This document shows positions 28,834-36,531 of a DNA stretch of 64,000 nucleotides, one piece after another. Position 1 is the stretch's first letter; each line of letters begins with the position of its first letter. Below the pieces are notes generated by a model that was not told the origin of the DNA, searched no databases, and saw nothing but the letters and a program-made list of their open reading frames with translations. The position numbers and the translations under genes were made by a program. Origin of the DNA: Listeria_A hofi (GTDB lineage: Bacteria > Bacillota > Bacilli > Lactobacillales > Listeriaceae); the NCBI RefSeq assembly GCF_963575615.1, contig NZ_CAUYTL010000004.1, positions 1 through 64,000 on the forward strand, in the 5' to 3' direction.

Positions 28834-30109
28834 GATATTTTCTCACTTTCTTCTCTCGTTTTTGCAGAACCGCCGCCGGAATACTTAAAACATAATTGTT
28901 AACCGTGTACTGATCAAGTGGTTCATATGTCCTTTCTCCATCTACCCAGCCATAATTCTCGCATATTTCCATATACAGTTGCTCTACATTCGCACCAAAT
29001 CGTTCCGCCGAAAAACTACCGATGTGTTGTAACGCTTGAGCCACCAATCGATTCGCTACCTCAGGCTGTTGTAACATATCACATATCACCCCAGGTAACT
29101 CCCAATCAGCTCTAAAACTACGACCTGTTTTCCGATTCAAAATCAGGTTTTCGTTACTCCGATCTGCTTTTGCAATCACCGGAATGCCAGAAGCCATCGC
29201 CTCAATATACGTCATACCTTGCGTTTCAGATGTCGACGCACTTACAAATACATCTCCTAGTTGATAAAAACGACCAATTGTTTCCCAATCACGTTCACCT
29301 GCAAAGATAACCGATTTAGAAACACCTTCTGTAAACGCCAGCTCCTCAAGCTCCGCACGCGCTGGGCCATCGCCAACGATTAACAATTTTGCATTGGGAA
29401 CCTCTTCTAAAACACTAGGAAAAGCTCTCACAATAATATCGATACCCTTTTCTTGCGCTACACGTCCGACCGAAACAACAACCTTATCTTCTGGTGAAAG
29501 ACCAAGTTCAGTCTTTGTCGCTGCTAAATCATCCTTATCAAACCGGTCTGGTCGAAACGACTTAAATTCAGTGCCAGTCGGTATTATCCGAATATGGTTG
29601 TTAACACCATAGCGTCTCAGCGACAATTGCACCTTCTCAGTTGGCACAATAACTGTATCCATCGACTCACAAAAAGCACGGCTCAATTTCTGTACAACGC
29701 CCTGCCCAATTAGTTTTCCTTTGCCAATATAATGTAAGTAATCCTCATACATCGTGTGATACGTATGCAAAACAGGAAGATCAAATTTCTTTGCCATCTT
29801 TTTCCCGATTAGTCCCATTGAAAATTCCGTATGGGTGTGGATAACATCAATTTCTAAGCGTTTAATTAAACGGGCCACCTTTTGTGTTCCCGCCATTGCA
29901 ATCCGGCGCTCAGGAAAAAACACAAACGGAATACTCGAAAAACGGAATACTTTTCCTTGTTCCGCAACCAAGTCAGCCTGTGGGTCTGAAGTTGTAAATA
30001 TATATACATTGTGTCCTCGTTTGGTTAACTCTTTTTCCATTGTCTTAATTGATGTCGCTACACCGCTAATCTGCGGAAAAAAAGTATCTGTAAAAATTCC
30101 TATGTTCAC
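28826..30109 (-). CDS. lafA: LafA-like diacylglycerol glucosyltransferase
   Basis: GT4 enzyme of 427 aa. The N-terminus FTDTFFPQISGVATSI is typical of glycolipid synthases. The donor site has VGRVAQEKGIDIII-like sequence, and the E-x7-E motif is in SETQGMTYIEAMASGIPV. By homology to LafA (lmo2555) it transfers glucose from UDP-glucose to diacylglycerol at the membrane. It is first gene of lafABC, with a 278-base leader region that holds a perfect 21-bp palindrome. Confidence 0.85.
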   Translation of the reverse strand: MNIGIFTDTFFPQISGVATSIKTMEKELTKRGHNVYIFTTSDPQADLVAEQGKVFRFSSIPFVFFPERRIAMAGTQKVARLIKRLEIDVIHTHTEFSMGLIGKKMAKKFDLPVLHTYHTMYEDYLHYIGKGKLIGQGVVQKLSRAFCESMDTVIVPTEKVQLSLRRYGVNNHIRIIPTGTEFKSFRPDRFDKDDLAATKTELGLSPEDKVVVSVGRVAQEKGIDIIVRAFPSVLEEVPNAKLLIVGDGPARAELEELAFTEGVSKSVIFAGERDWETIGRFYQLGDVFVSASTSETQGMTYIEAMASGIPVIAKADRSNENLILNRKTGRSFRADWELPGVICDMLQQPEVANRLVAQALQHIGSFSAERFGANVEQLYMEICENYGWVDGERTYEPLDQYTVNNYVLSIPAAVLQKREKKVRKYHE

Positions 30110-30319
30110 TGTTTTCGCCTTCCCTCCACACCATGATACAATACCATCGTGCCATTACCCGAGCTTGTTTTTCCAGCCTATTGTCGCTATTAAAAGCGCG
30201 TTCTGATACTTATCACAACATACTGGATTCTCTCGTCCATCCTTATTATAACAAAATTCTAGCCAAAAAATCATTTTATTTTTCTATCATGTCGGTACAT
30301 TTGGCAACTTATATTTACA

Positions 30320-30340
30320 TTATGCAACATTGTTGCATAA
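30320..30340. promoter_or_regulatory. Perfect 21-bp palindrome upstream of lafA
   Basis: TTATGCAACA-T-TGTTGCATAA is an exact inverted repeat, 211 bases before lafA and after osmC. No T run follows, so it looks like an operator rather than a terminator. The regulator is unknown. Confidence 0.5.
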
Positions 30341-30387
30341 ATTACCTAGGCCTGTGGTTTGATTTTTTCTAATACCTGCGCCTTTTT

Positions 30388-30765
30388 TTACGAAAAAATG
30401 ACTTTTTCAAGAATCTCGATTTTGGGATCTAAGGACATCGCAACAGGACATGATTTTTTAACGAGATGCAGCGCTTTTTCTGCTTTTTCTCGGTTTTCAG
30501 GCGCAACTTTTAACGTAAATGTTACTTCGATTTTCTTCAAAACACGAACAGCAGCTTCCTGGTCCTGCTCAAAATCGGCATGGATATTCTCAATCGTGTA
30601 ATCTATCCGCTTTTTTTCTAAAATGGCATCATACACATAACCGCTACATGCTGCTACGGAAGCAACAGTTGCTTGTGTTGGCGAAAACCCTGTATCACGA
30701 TTTAACTGCCAATTTCCGTTCTCATGTACCACATCGAATCCGTTCGTACCTCTTACTATATCCAT
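30388..30765 (-). CDS. OsmC/Ohr-family protein
   Basis: A 125-aa OsmC-like protein with the two expected cysteines, in AACSGY (about residue 40) and KKSCPVA (about residue 108). Such proteins reduce organic peroxides or handle sulfur. The length fits the YhfA-like subgroup. It lies 13 bases downstream of the SDR gene and is probably co-transcribed with it. Confidence 0.85.
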   Translation of the reverse strand: MDIVRGTNGFDVVHENGNWQLNRDTGFSPTQATVASVAACSGYVYDAILEKKRIDYTIENIHADFEQDQEAAVRVLKKIEVTFTLKVAPENREKAEKALHLVKKSCPVAMSLDPKIEILEKVIFS

Positions 30766-30778
30766 ATCCTAATTCCTC

Positions 30779-31381
30779 CTAATAAACTTCATAATTCTGA
30801 CCTGTTTGGCCTCCAAGAATGCTTTTCACGAATGCTTGCGCTACCTTTTCAGCAGGCACTGGGTTAAAACCAACAAAAAAGGCTGCATATTTATCCCAAG
30901 ACTCTTGCAATACATTAGGGCTCACGCTATTAATCCTAATCGAACGCGGCATTTCAATTGCAGCTGATTTAACAAAAGCGCGAATTCCTCCGTTAACCAT
31001 TGCCGCAGAGGCACCTTGTTTGATTGGATCATCCATCATAATGCCCGTGACAAGCGTAAAACTACCACCATCGTTCAGATGCTCCAATCCTAACAAGACT
31101 AAATTCATCTGTCCTTTTAACTTACCTTCAATGGATTGCTCGTTGTTTTCTGGTGTCATCGTCGCAAGCGGCCCGAAGTATGCCGAGCCCGCCGCGACGA
31201 CTAGCGCATCGATTTTCCCGACCTGCTCATACATCGCTTGAATACTCGTAACTGACGTCATATCTATCACAACATCTGATCCCTTACGACTCGCCGTAAT
31301 AACCGTGTGTTTCTCCTGCTCCAATTTCGAGACAATCGCTTTTCCAATCGTTCCCGTTGCACCAACTACTAATACCCTCAT
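30779..31381 (-). CDS. Short SDR-family protein lacking the usual YxxxK
   Basis: A 200-aa Rossmann protein with the nucleotide motif GATGTIGKAI at 7-16, the VVAAGSA strand and the RINSVSP segment. At the normal catalytic YxxxK position it reads ASAAMVNGG, so the Tyr and Lys are missing. Related short SDRs with AAxVNGAL at this place are known, so this is probably a subfamily feature and not decay. The role is unknown. Confidence 0.8.
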   Translation of the reverse strand: MRVLVVGATGTIGKAIVSKLEQEKHTVITASRKGSDVVIDMTSVTSIQAMYEQVGKIDALVVAAGSAYFGPLATMTPENNEQSIEGKLKGQMNLVLLGLEHLNDGGSFTLVTGIMMDDPIKQGASAAMVNGGIRAFVKSAAIEMPRSIRINSVSPNVLQESWDKYAAFFVGFNPVPAEKVAQAFVKSILGGQTGQNYEVY

Positions 31382-31399
31382 TTATTATTCCTCCTAGAA

Positions 31400-31816
31400 C
31401 TAATTCATATCCCGTCGCAGCGTCTTTGTGTTAGCGACAAAAAGAGATACTAAAAGTACAAGAATCGCACCAGACAATAGCAACGTCGCCAGCGCACTTT
31501 CATGATCGATAATAATATAGCGAACGATTGCTGTAATACCAATATAAATAAAATAACGTAGTGGAAAATGGTATTCCATCTCAAAATATTTAATAATCAA
31601 GGCTAAAAACTCAAAATAAAGGAAGAATACCAAAATCTCTTCGGTAATCTGATAAAAGCTCTCGGAAGTATCGTAAAAAATACTATGGAATATTTCCCAA
31701 ATTTCTTTAAACATCGCAATACCAAGTATGACTGCGACTAGGATTAATGCGAGATTTAGCGCAGCTCGCAATAACCGTGGTGTTTTATCTGACCATTTTT
31801 TTATAGATTCTATCAT
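31400..31816 (-). CDS. psiE: PsiE-family membrane protein
   Basis: A 138-aa protein with four membrane segments (about 15-37, 55-75, 82-102, 108-128) and the conserved FHYPLRYFIYIGIT-like third-helix entry typical of phosphate-starvation-inducible PsiE. Function is undetermined. The ATG at 31816 lies behind GGGAGGAG with a long 12-base spacer; a longer frame to 31930 overlaps the upstream gene and has no ribosome site. Confidence 0.8.
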   Translation of the reverse strand: MIESIKKWSDKTPRLLRAALNLALILVAVILGIAMFKEIWEIFHSIFYDTSESFYQITEEILVFFLYFEFLALIIKYFEMEYHFPLRYFIYIGITAIVRYIIIDHESALATLLLSGAILVLLVSLFVANTKTLRRDMN

Positions 31817-31880
31817 CTGATTACCAACTCCTCCCGTTTGCTTATCTATTGTACCAGATTTTTCCCTAAAATTCATTCGC

Positions 31881-32609
31881 TTACTTGTTATTCGTTTCAA
31901 CTTTTTGAATAAAGGTTTCGAATAAAGCACACATTTCGTTGTCTTGCTTCACCATAATTTCAGGGTGCCACTGAACACCTACGACGAATAAATCTCCTTC
32001 GCGTTCCAAAGCCTCTATTACGCCATCCGATGCCCAAGCTGTTGCATGAAATTCAGCTGCCACAGTTTTGATTACTTGATGATGCAATGAATTCACCATT
32101 GTCTTCTCGCCAAAAATCGCGCGTAACTCGGAATTTTCTTTTGTCACGACGGAGTGAATTGGAAAACCTGGATCTGTATGTTGTAAATGCTGGCGCTCAA
32201 TTCCTGGTGCATAACTAATATCTTGATAAAGTGAACCACCAAAAGCAACATTCATCAGCTGAACACCGCGACAGATTGCTAAAACAGGTTTATTTTGAGC
32301 TAGCGTTTCTTTCAATAATTCCATTTCGTATAAATCACGATCTGGTAACGTTCCACTAAGTAATGCTAGCGGTTCTTCTCCGTATAGGAATGGCGAAATA
32401 TCATCCCCACCAGTAAGTACCAAGCCATCAATATGTTCCACGATTTCTTTCGCGTAACCTGTTTCTGTCACCGGTAAAATAATTGGTGCACCTCCCGCTT
32501 TTGCAACGGCCTTAACATACGTATCATTCACTGTAGCACGATCCTCAAATATATTTTGTGGAAACTCCATACTACGACGTGTTCCCGAAATTCCGATAAT
32601 AACTGTCAT
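31881..32609 (-). CDS. Class I glutamine amidotransferase (PuuD-like, C26)
   Basis: A 242-aa gamma-glutamyl hydrolase-type enzyme. The nucleophile Cys lies in LAICRGVQ, and the His-Glu pair in GVQWHPE. The family cleaves gamma-glutamyl amides such as gamma-glutamyl-GABA in the cytoplasm. The ATG at 32609 follows GAGAGGATG. No polyamine-catabolic partners are present, so the substrate is open. Confidence 0.85.
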   Translation of the reverse strand: MTVIIGISGTRRSMEFPQNIFEDRATVNDTYVKAVAKAGGAPIILPVTETGYAKEIVEHIDGLVLTGGDDISPFLYGEEPLALLSGTLPDRDLYEMELLKETLAQNKPVLAICRGVQLMNVAFGGSLYQDISYAPGIERQHLQHTDPGFPIHSVVTKENSELRAIFGEKTMVNSLHHQVIKTVAAEFHATAWASDGVIEALEREGDLFVVGVQWHPEIMVKQDNEMCALFETFIQKVETNNK

Positions 32610-32764
32610 TTTCAATCGCATCCTCTCAAAGCTTACTTTCTACTATAGTACATAACCGTTTTTCAAAATTCGAATCATCTGCCTTGCGAAATAAACTTTT
32701 GTTATCTATAATTAACTATACCAATTAATATTATCTGGCTTTTATAAAGGGAGGAATTATATTT

Positions 32765-34462
32765 ATGCAAACAGACCAATTTAAATATTTACGTTTGTTA
32801 TCCCGTAACTATCCTACCATCGCAAGTACCGCCACAGAAATTATTAATTTAGAAGCAATTCTTAATCTACCAAAAGGAACAGAACATTTTTTAAGCGATT
32901 TACACGGAGAATATGAGGCTTTTGAACAAGTTATTCGTAACGGCTCCGGTGTCGTCAAACGTAAAATTCACGATGTATTCGGCAATCGGCTGACGGAGGC
33001 CGAAATTAACAGTTTGGCGACTTTAATCTACTATCCAGAACAGAAGCTGGATTTGATTTCAGAAACAACAGAAAATCTGGATTTGTGGTATCGCAATACG
33101 CTTTTTCAATTGATTGAGCTCTGCATTCACGTCTCTTCTAAGTATACTCGTTCCAAGGTCCGCAAAGCAATGCCCGCTGACTTTGAATATATTTTACAAG
33201 AATTACTGCATGAAAATCAGCTCGTGATGGACAAGTCACTTTATTATGACGAAATTATCACAAGTATTATTTCACTTGAGCGCGCGTCTGAGTTCATTGG
33301 TGCACTATCGCGACTGATTCAGCGTCTCGTAGTAGATCATTTACATATCGTTGGCGACGTCTATGATCGCGGACCTTACCCAGATAAAATTATGGACTCT
33401 TTGATGGATTACCATTCCCTTGATTTTCAGTGGGGCAATCATGACATGCTCTGGATGGGCGCTGCGAGTGGTTCACGTGTTTGTTTGGCCAACGTGTTGC
33501 GGATTTCCAGCCGTTACCTTAATCTCGATATTATTGAAGACAGCTACGGCATCTCGATTCGCCCATTAGCCATTTTTGCCGAATTGAATTATGGTGATGA
33601 TCCATGCACAGCCTTCCTGCCACAGAAAACTGCAATTACTGAGCAAAGTACCACCGAGATTAACCAGATTGCACGGATGCATAAAGCAATTGCAGTGATT
33701 CAGTTCAAACTTGAAGGCGAAATCATAGAACGCCATCCAGAATTCGAAATGGAGCATCGTTTACTGCTTAATATGATTGATTACGATGCCGGAACCGTAA
33801 ATATCAAAGGCAAAACCTATCCACTAATAGATCGCCATTTTCCGACGATTGATCCTGCTGATCCATACGCACTAACGCCAGAAGAACACGAGTTAATTGA
33901 TAAACTCACATACTCATTTAAAAATTGCGAAAAACTACAACGTCATGTCTCCTTTCTATACGCCAAAGGAAGCATGGTTCTGACGTATAATAGCAACTTA
34001 CTCTATCACGGTTGCATCCCACTGAACGAAGATGGCACTTTTATGACAATGACATTAAAAGGAGAAAAATACGCTGGCCGGGCTTTGCTAGAACAGTTTG
34101 AACAAATCGCACGTGAAGGCTATTTCCGAACAAGTGGAACTCCTGAAAAGAAATATGCACTTGATATCGTTTGGTATCTATGGACCGGTGCCGCCTCCTC
34201 CTTATTCGGAAAAAGTGAGATGACGACATTCGAGCGTTACTTTGTAGCAAATAAAGAAACGCACGTTGAGAAGAAAAACGCCTATTACAAACTACGAAAT
34301 GAAGAAAAAATATGCCATCAGATTCTGGCCGAATTTGATTTAGATCCTAGCGGTCACATTATTAACGGTCACACACCGGTTAAAGAAGGCAAAGGCGAGA
34401 GCCCTATTAAGGCTGGTGGTAAAATGCTAGTCATCGATGGTGGCTTTTCACCTGCCTATTAA
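32765..34462 (+). CDS. fbp: Class III fructose-1,6-bisphosphatase, truncated by a stop
   Basis: Gluconeogenic enzyme converting fructose-1,6-bisphosphate to fructose-6-phosphate. Metallophosphatase motifs are intact: SDLHGEY near residue 44, GDVYDRGPYPD at about 197-207 and GNHD at about 222-225. The frame stops at codon 566 (TAA at 34460-34462). The next 88 codons in the same frame continue with sequence typical of the family C-terminus and end at 34726, for 653 residues in total, the length I recall for Listeria Fbp. A single CAA-to-TAA or similar change explains this. As written the protein lacks its C-terminus and may be inactive. GGGAGG precedes the ATG. Confidence 0.85.
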   Translation: MQTDQFKYLRLLSRNYPTIASTATEIINLEAILNLPKGTEHFLSDLHGEYEAFEQVIRNGSGVVKRKIHDVFGNRLTEAEINSLATLIYYPEQKLDLISETTENLDLWYRNTLFQLIELCIHVSSKYTRSKVRKAMPADFEYILQELLHENQLVMDKSLYYDEIITSIISLERASEFIGALSRLIQRLVVDHLHIVGDVYDRGPYPDKIMDSLMDYHSLDFQWGNHDMLWMGAASGSRVCLANVLRISSRYLNLDIIEDSYGISIRPLAIFAELNYGDDPCTAFLPQKTAITEQSTTEINQIARMHKAIAVIQFKLEGEIIERHPEFEMEHRLLLNMIDYDAGTVNIKGKTYPLIDRHFPTIDPADPYALTPEEHELIDKLTYSFKNCEKLQRHVSFLYAKGSMVLTYNSNLLYHGCIPLNEDGTFMTMTLKGEKYAGRALLEQFEQIAREGYFRTSGTPEKKYALDIVWYLWTGAASSLFGKSEMTTFERYFVANKETHVEKKNAYYKLRNEEKICHQILAEFDLDPSGHIINGHTPVKEGKGESPIKAGGKMLVIDGGFSPAY

Positions 34463-34726
34463 AAAACGACAGGTCTTGCAGGCTATACGCTTCTTTACAA
34501 CTCATTCGGCCTCCAGCTCGTATCTCATCAACCATTTACATCGACCGAGGACGCGATTAAGCAAGAAACCGACATCCTCTCCACACGCCAAGTTATTGAA
34601 ACTGAAACCAAGCGGAGACTCGTTCGCGATACAGATATAGGAAAAGACTTGCTCCAACAAGTTGATGAATTAAAATGCTTATTGAGAGCCTACCGAGAAG
34701 GTTTAATCAAAGAACAGCATAACTAA
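34463..34726 (+). pseudogene. fbp: Orphaned C-terminal part of fbp
   Basis: In-frame continuation after the fbp nonsense codon: 87 residues beginning KTTGLAGYTLLYNS, with no further stop or frameshift until TAA at 34724-34726. It has no start codon or ribosome site of its own. Preservation of the frame implies a recent mutation, readthrough, or a base-call error. Confidence 0.8.
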
Positions 34727-34731
34727 CTATG

Positions 34732-34772
34732 AAAAATCAGATATCCTAATTCGATTGGGATTCTGATTTTTT
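34732..34772 (+). terminator. fbp terminator
   Basis: AAAAATCAG and CTGATTTTTT arms, with further pairing of TATCC/GGGAT, end in a T run just after the original fbp stop. Confidence 0.75.
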
Positions 34773-34917
34773 ATAGGAAATAAATTTTAATAATTCTAAA
34801 AACATATTGTTTTTTCTAGCAAAAACGTTCATAATAGATAGATAATATGGTCTAGGCATTTTATCAATCGCATTAACAGAATACTTAGCCAAATGAATTA
34901 AATCAGGAGTGTGAAAA

Positions 34918-36273
34918 ATGAAAGTTATTAAATTCGGCGGAAGTTCGCTGGCTTCGGCTACGCAGCTACAAAAAGTATACAAAATCGTGGTAGATGATTC
35001 AAAGCGAAAGTTCGTTGTAGTATCAGCTCCTGGTAAACGTTTTGCAGATGATGTAAAGGTCACGGATTTATTAATTGACTGTGGAGCAAAGCATCTTTTA
35101 GGGGAGAAAGCTGTAGATTTGGAGCAAGAAGTCTTATCACGTTATGCATCGATTGCCGAGGAACTTGGCCTTGGAAACGAGATTATGACGAGAATTACAA
35201 GAGATTTCAAAGAACTTCTCGCCTCAGATAAAACCAATCCTGACCGCTATATGGATCGGATTAAAGCAAGTGGTGAGGACAATAATGCCAAACTAATTGC
35301 TGCGTTTTTCCGAAGTCAAGGAACCGAAGCGCACTATGTCAATCCAAAAGATGCGGGGTTGTTTGTCACAGATGAGCCTGGAAATGCTCAGGTTCTGCCA
35401 GAGAGCTATGATAATTTGTATAAACTATTGGATCGTGATGGAATTGTTGTTTTTCCGGGGTTCTTTGGGTATACGAAAGACGGTGAAATCAGTACGTTCT
35501 CGCGTAGTGGTTCGGATATTACTGGGGCGATTGTGGCAAATGGTGTGAAAGCGGAAGTTTATGAGAACTTCACAGATGTGGATGCTGTGTACGCAGTAAA
35601 TCCCTCCATTGTGCATAAACCGAATGCAATTGTAGAGCTGACTTACCGCGAGATGCGTGAACTGTCCTATGCTGGTTTTTCAGTGTTTCATGATGAAGCG
35701 CTTGTGCCAGCCTTTCAAGCGGGAATTCCTGTACAAATTAAAAATACGAATCGGCCCGAGCTTCCAGGGACACGTGTCATTCATCATCGGGAAAACACAA
35801 ATGGCCCAGTCGTTGGGATTGCAAGCGATGGCGGTTTTTGTAGCATTTATATTACTAAGTACTTAATGAATCGCGAGGTCGGATTTGGCCGTAAAGTATT
35901 GGAAATTTTAGAAGATGTTGGCTTAACCTATGAGCACATGCCTTCTGGGATTGATGATTTGACGATTATTTTGCGAGAAAATCAGATGGACCATCAGACA
36001 GAGACCACTGTTTTAGACCGCTTGAAAAACGAACTTTCATCTGATGAAGTCATTATCGAACACGGGATTGCGCTTGTGATGGTCGTTGGTGAAGCGATGA
36101 AACACAATGTCGGAACAACAGCGCGAGCTTCAAAAGCACTATCTGAAGCTAAAATTAATATCGAGATGATAAACCAAGGATCTTCGGAAGTCAGTATTAT
36201 GTTCGGCGTAAAGGAAGACCAAGAGAAAAAAGCAGTTCGTGCCTTATATAATGAATTTTTCCACGCAGAATAA
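34918..36273 (+). CDS. yclM: Aspartokinase (YclM/aspartokinase III type)
   Basis: A 451-aa aspartate kinase phosphorylating aspartate at the head of the lysine/threonine/methionine pathway. The N-terminal kinase domain begins with KFGGSSLAS, and two ACT domains fill the C-terminal 150 residues (VGFGRKVLEI; INIEMINQGSSE). Length and N-terminus resemble B. subtilis YclM, the threonine-sensitive isozyme. There is no room for a lysine riboswitch in the 140-base upstream gap after the fbp terminator. GGAG precedes the ATG. Confidence 0.85.
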   Translation: MKVIKFGGSSLASATQLQKVYKIVVDDSKRKFVVVSAPGKRFADDVKVTDLLIDCGAKHLLGEKAVDLEQEVLSRYASIAEELGLGNEIMTRITRDFKELLASDKTNPDRYMDRIKASGEDNNAKLIAAFFRSQGTEAHYVNPKDAGLFVTDEPGNAQVLPESYDNLYKLLDRDGIVVFPGFFGYTKDGEISTFSRSGSDITGAIVANGVKAEVYENFTDVDAVYAVNPSIVHKPNAIVELTYREMRELSYAGFSVFHDEALVPAFQAGIPVQIKNTNRPELPGTRVIHHRENTNGPVVGIASDGGFCSIYITKYLMNREVGFGRKVLEILEDVGLTYEHMPSGIDDLTIILRENQMDHQTETTVLDRLKNELSSDEVIIEHGIALVMVVGEAMKHNVGTTARASKALSEAKINIEMINQGSSEVSIMFGVKEDQEKKAVRALYNEFFHAE

Positions 36274-36278
36274 GCAAT

Positions 36279-36518
36279 GAGTACGGGACAAAACTCATTT
36301 TCATACAAAATAAGCAAGATATCACAAATCCTTTTTTTCGAGTAGGATGTGAATCTTGCTTGACACAAATCGAGCGAAAGCGTTTGTATTCAGGGGATTT
36401 TGTGGAAGCCGGAAGCGGAGTGTACGACTGTACATGAGAACCGGAAGTCCGCCAAATTCCTGAATGCGAGCGCTTGTCGCCGGTTTATTTTAGGTTATGT
36501 CTCAGACCCATTTTTTTG
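36279..36518. repeat. Dispersed structured repeat, copy B (complete)
   Basis: It has a first hairpin with AAGCAAGAT/ATCTTGCTT ends (36312-36361) and a long second hairpin (36367-36486). Inner stems of the second are ATTCAGG/CCTGAAT (36388-36394, 36459-36465), with an apical TGTAC-GACT-GTACA loop (36421-36434). It ends in ACCCATTTTTTT, so it may also terminate both convergent neighbours. Confidence 0.8.
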
Positions 36519-36531
36519 CGTTCTTTAATAA

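Noticed and set aside
34773..34917. Possible lysine riboswitch upstream of the aspartokinase
   Set aside because: Only about 140 bases are available after the fbp terminator, and no conserved core was seen.
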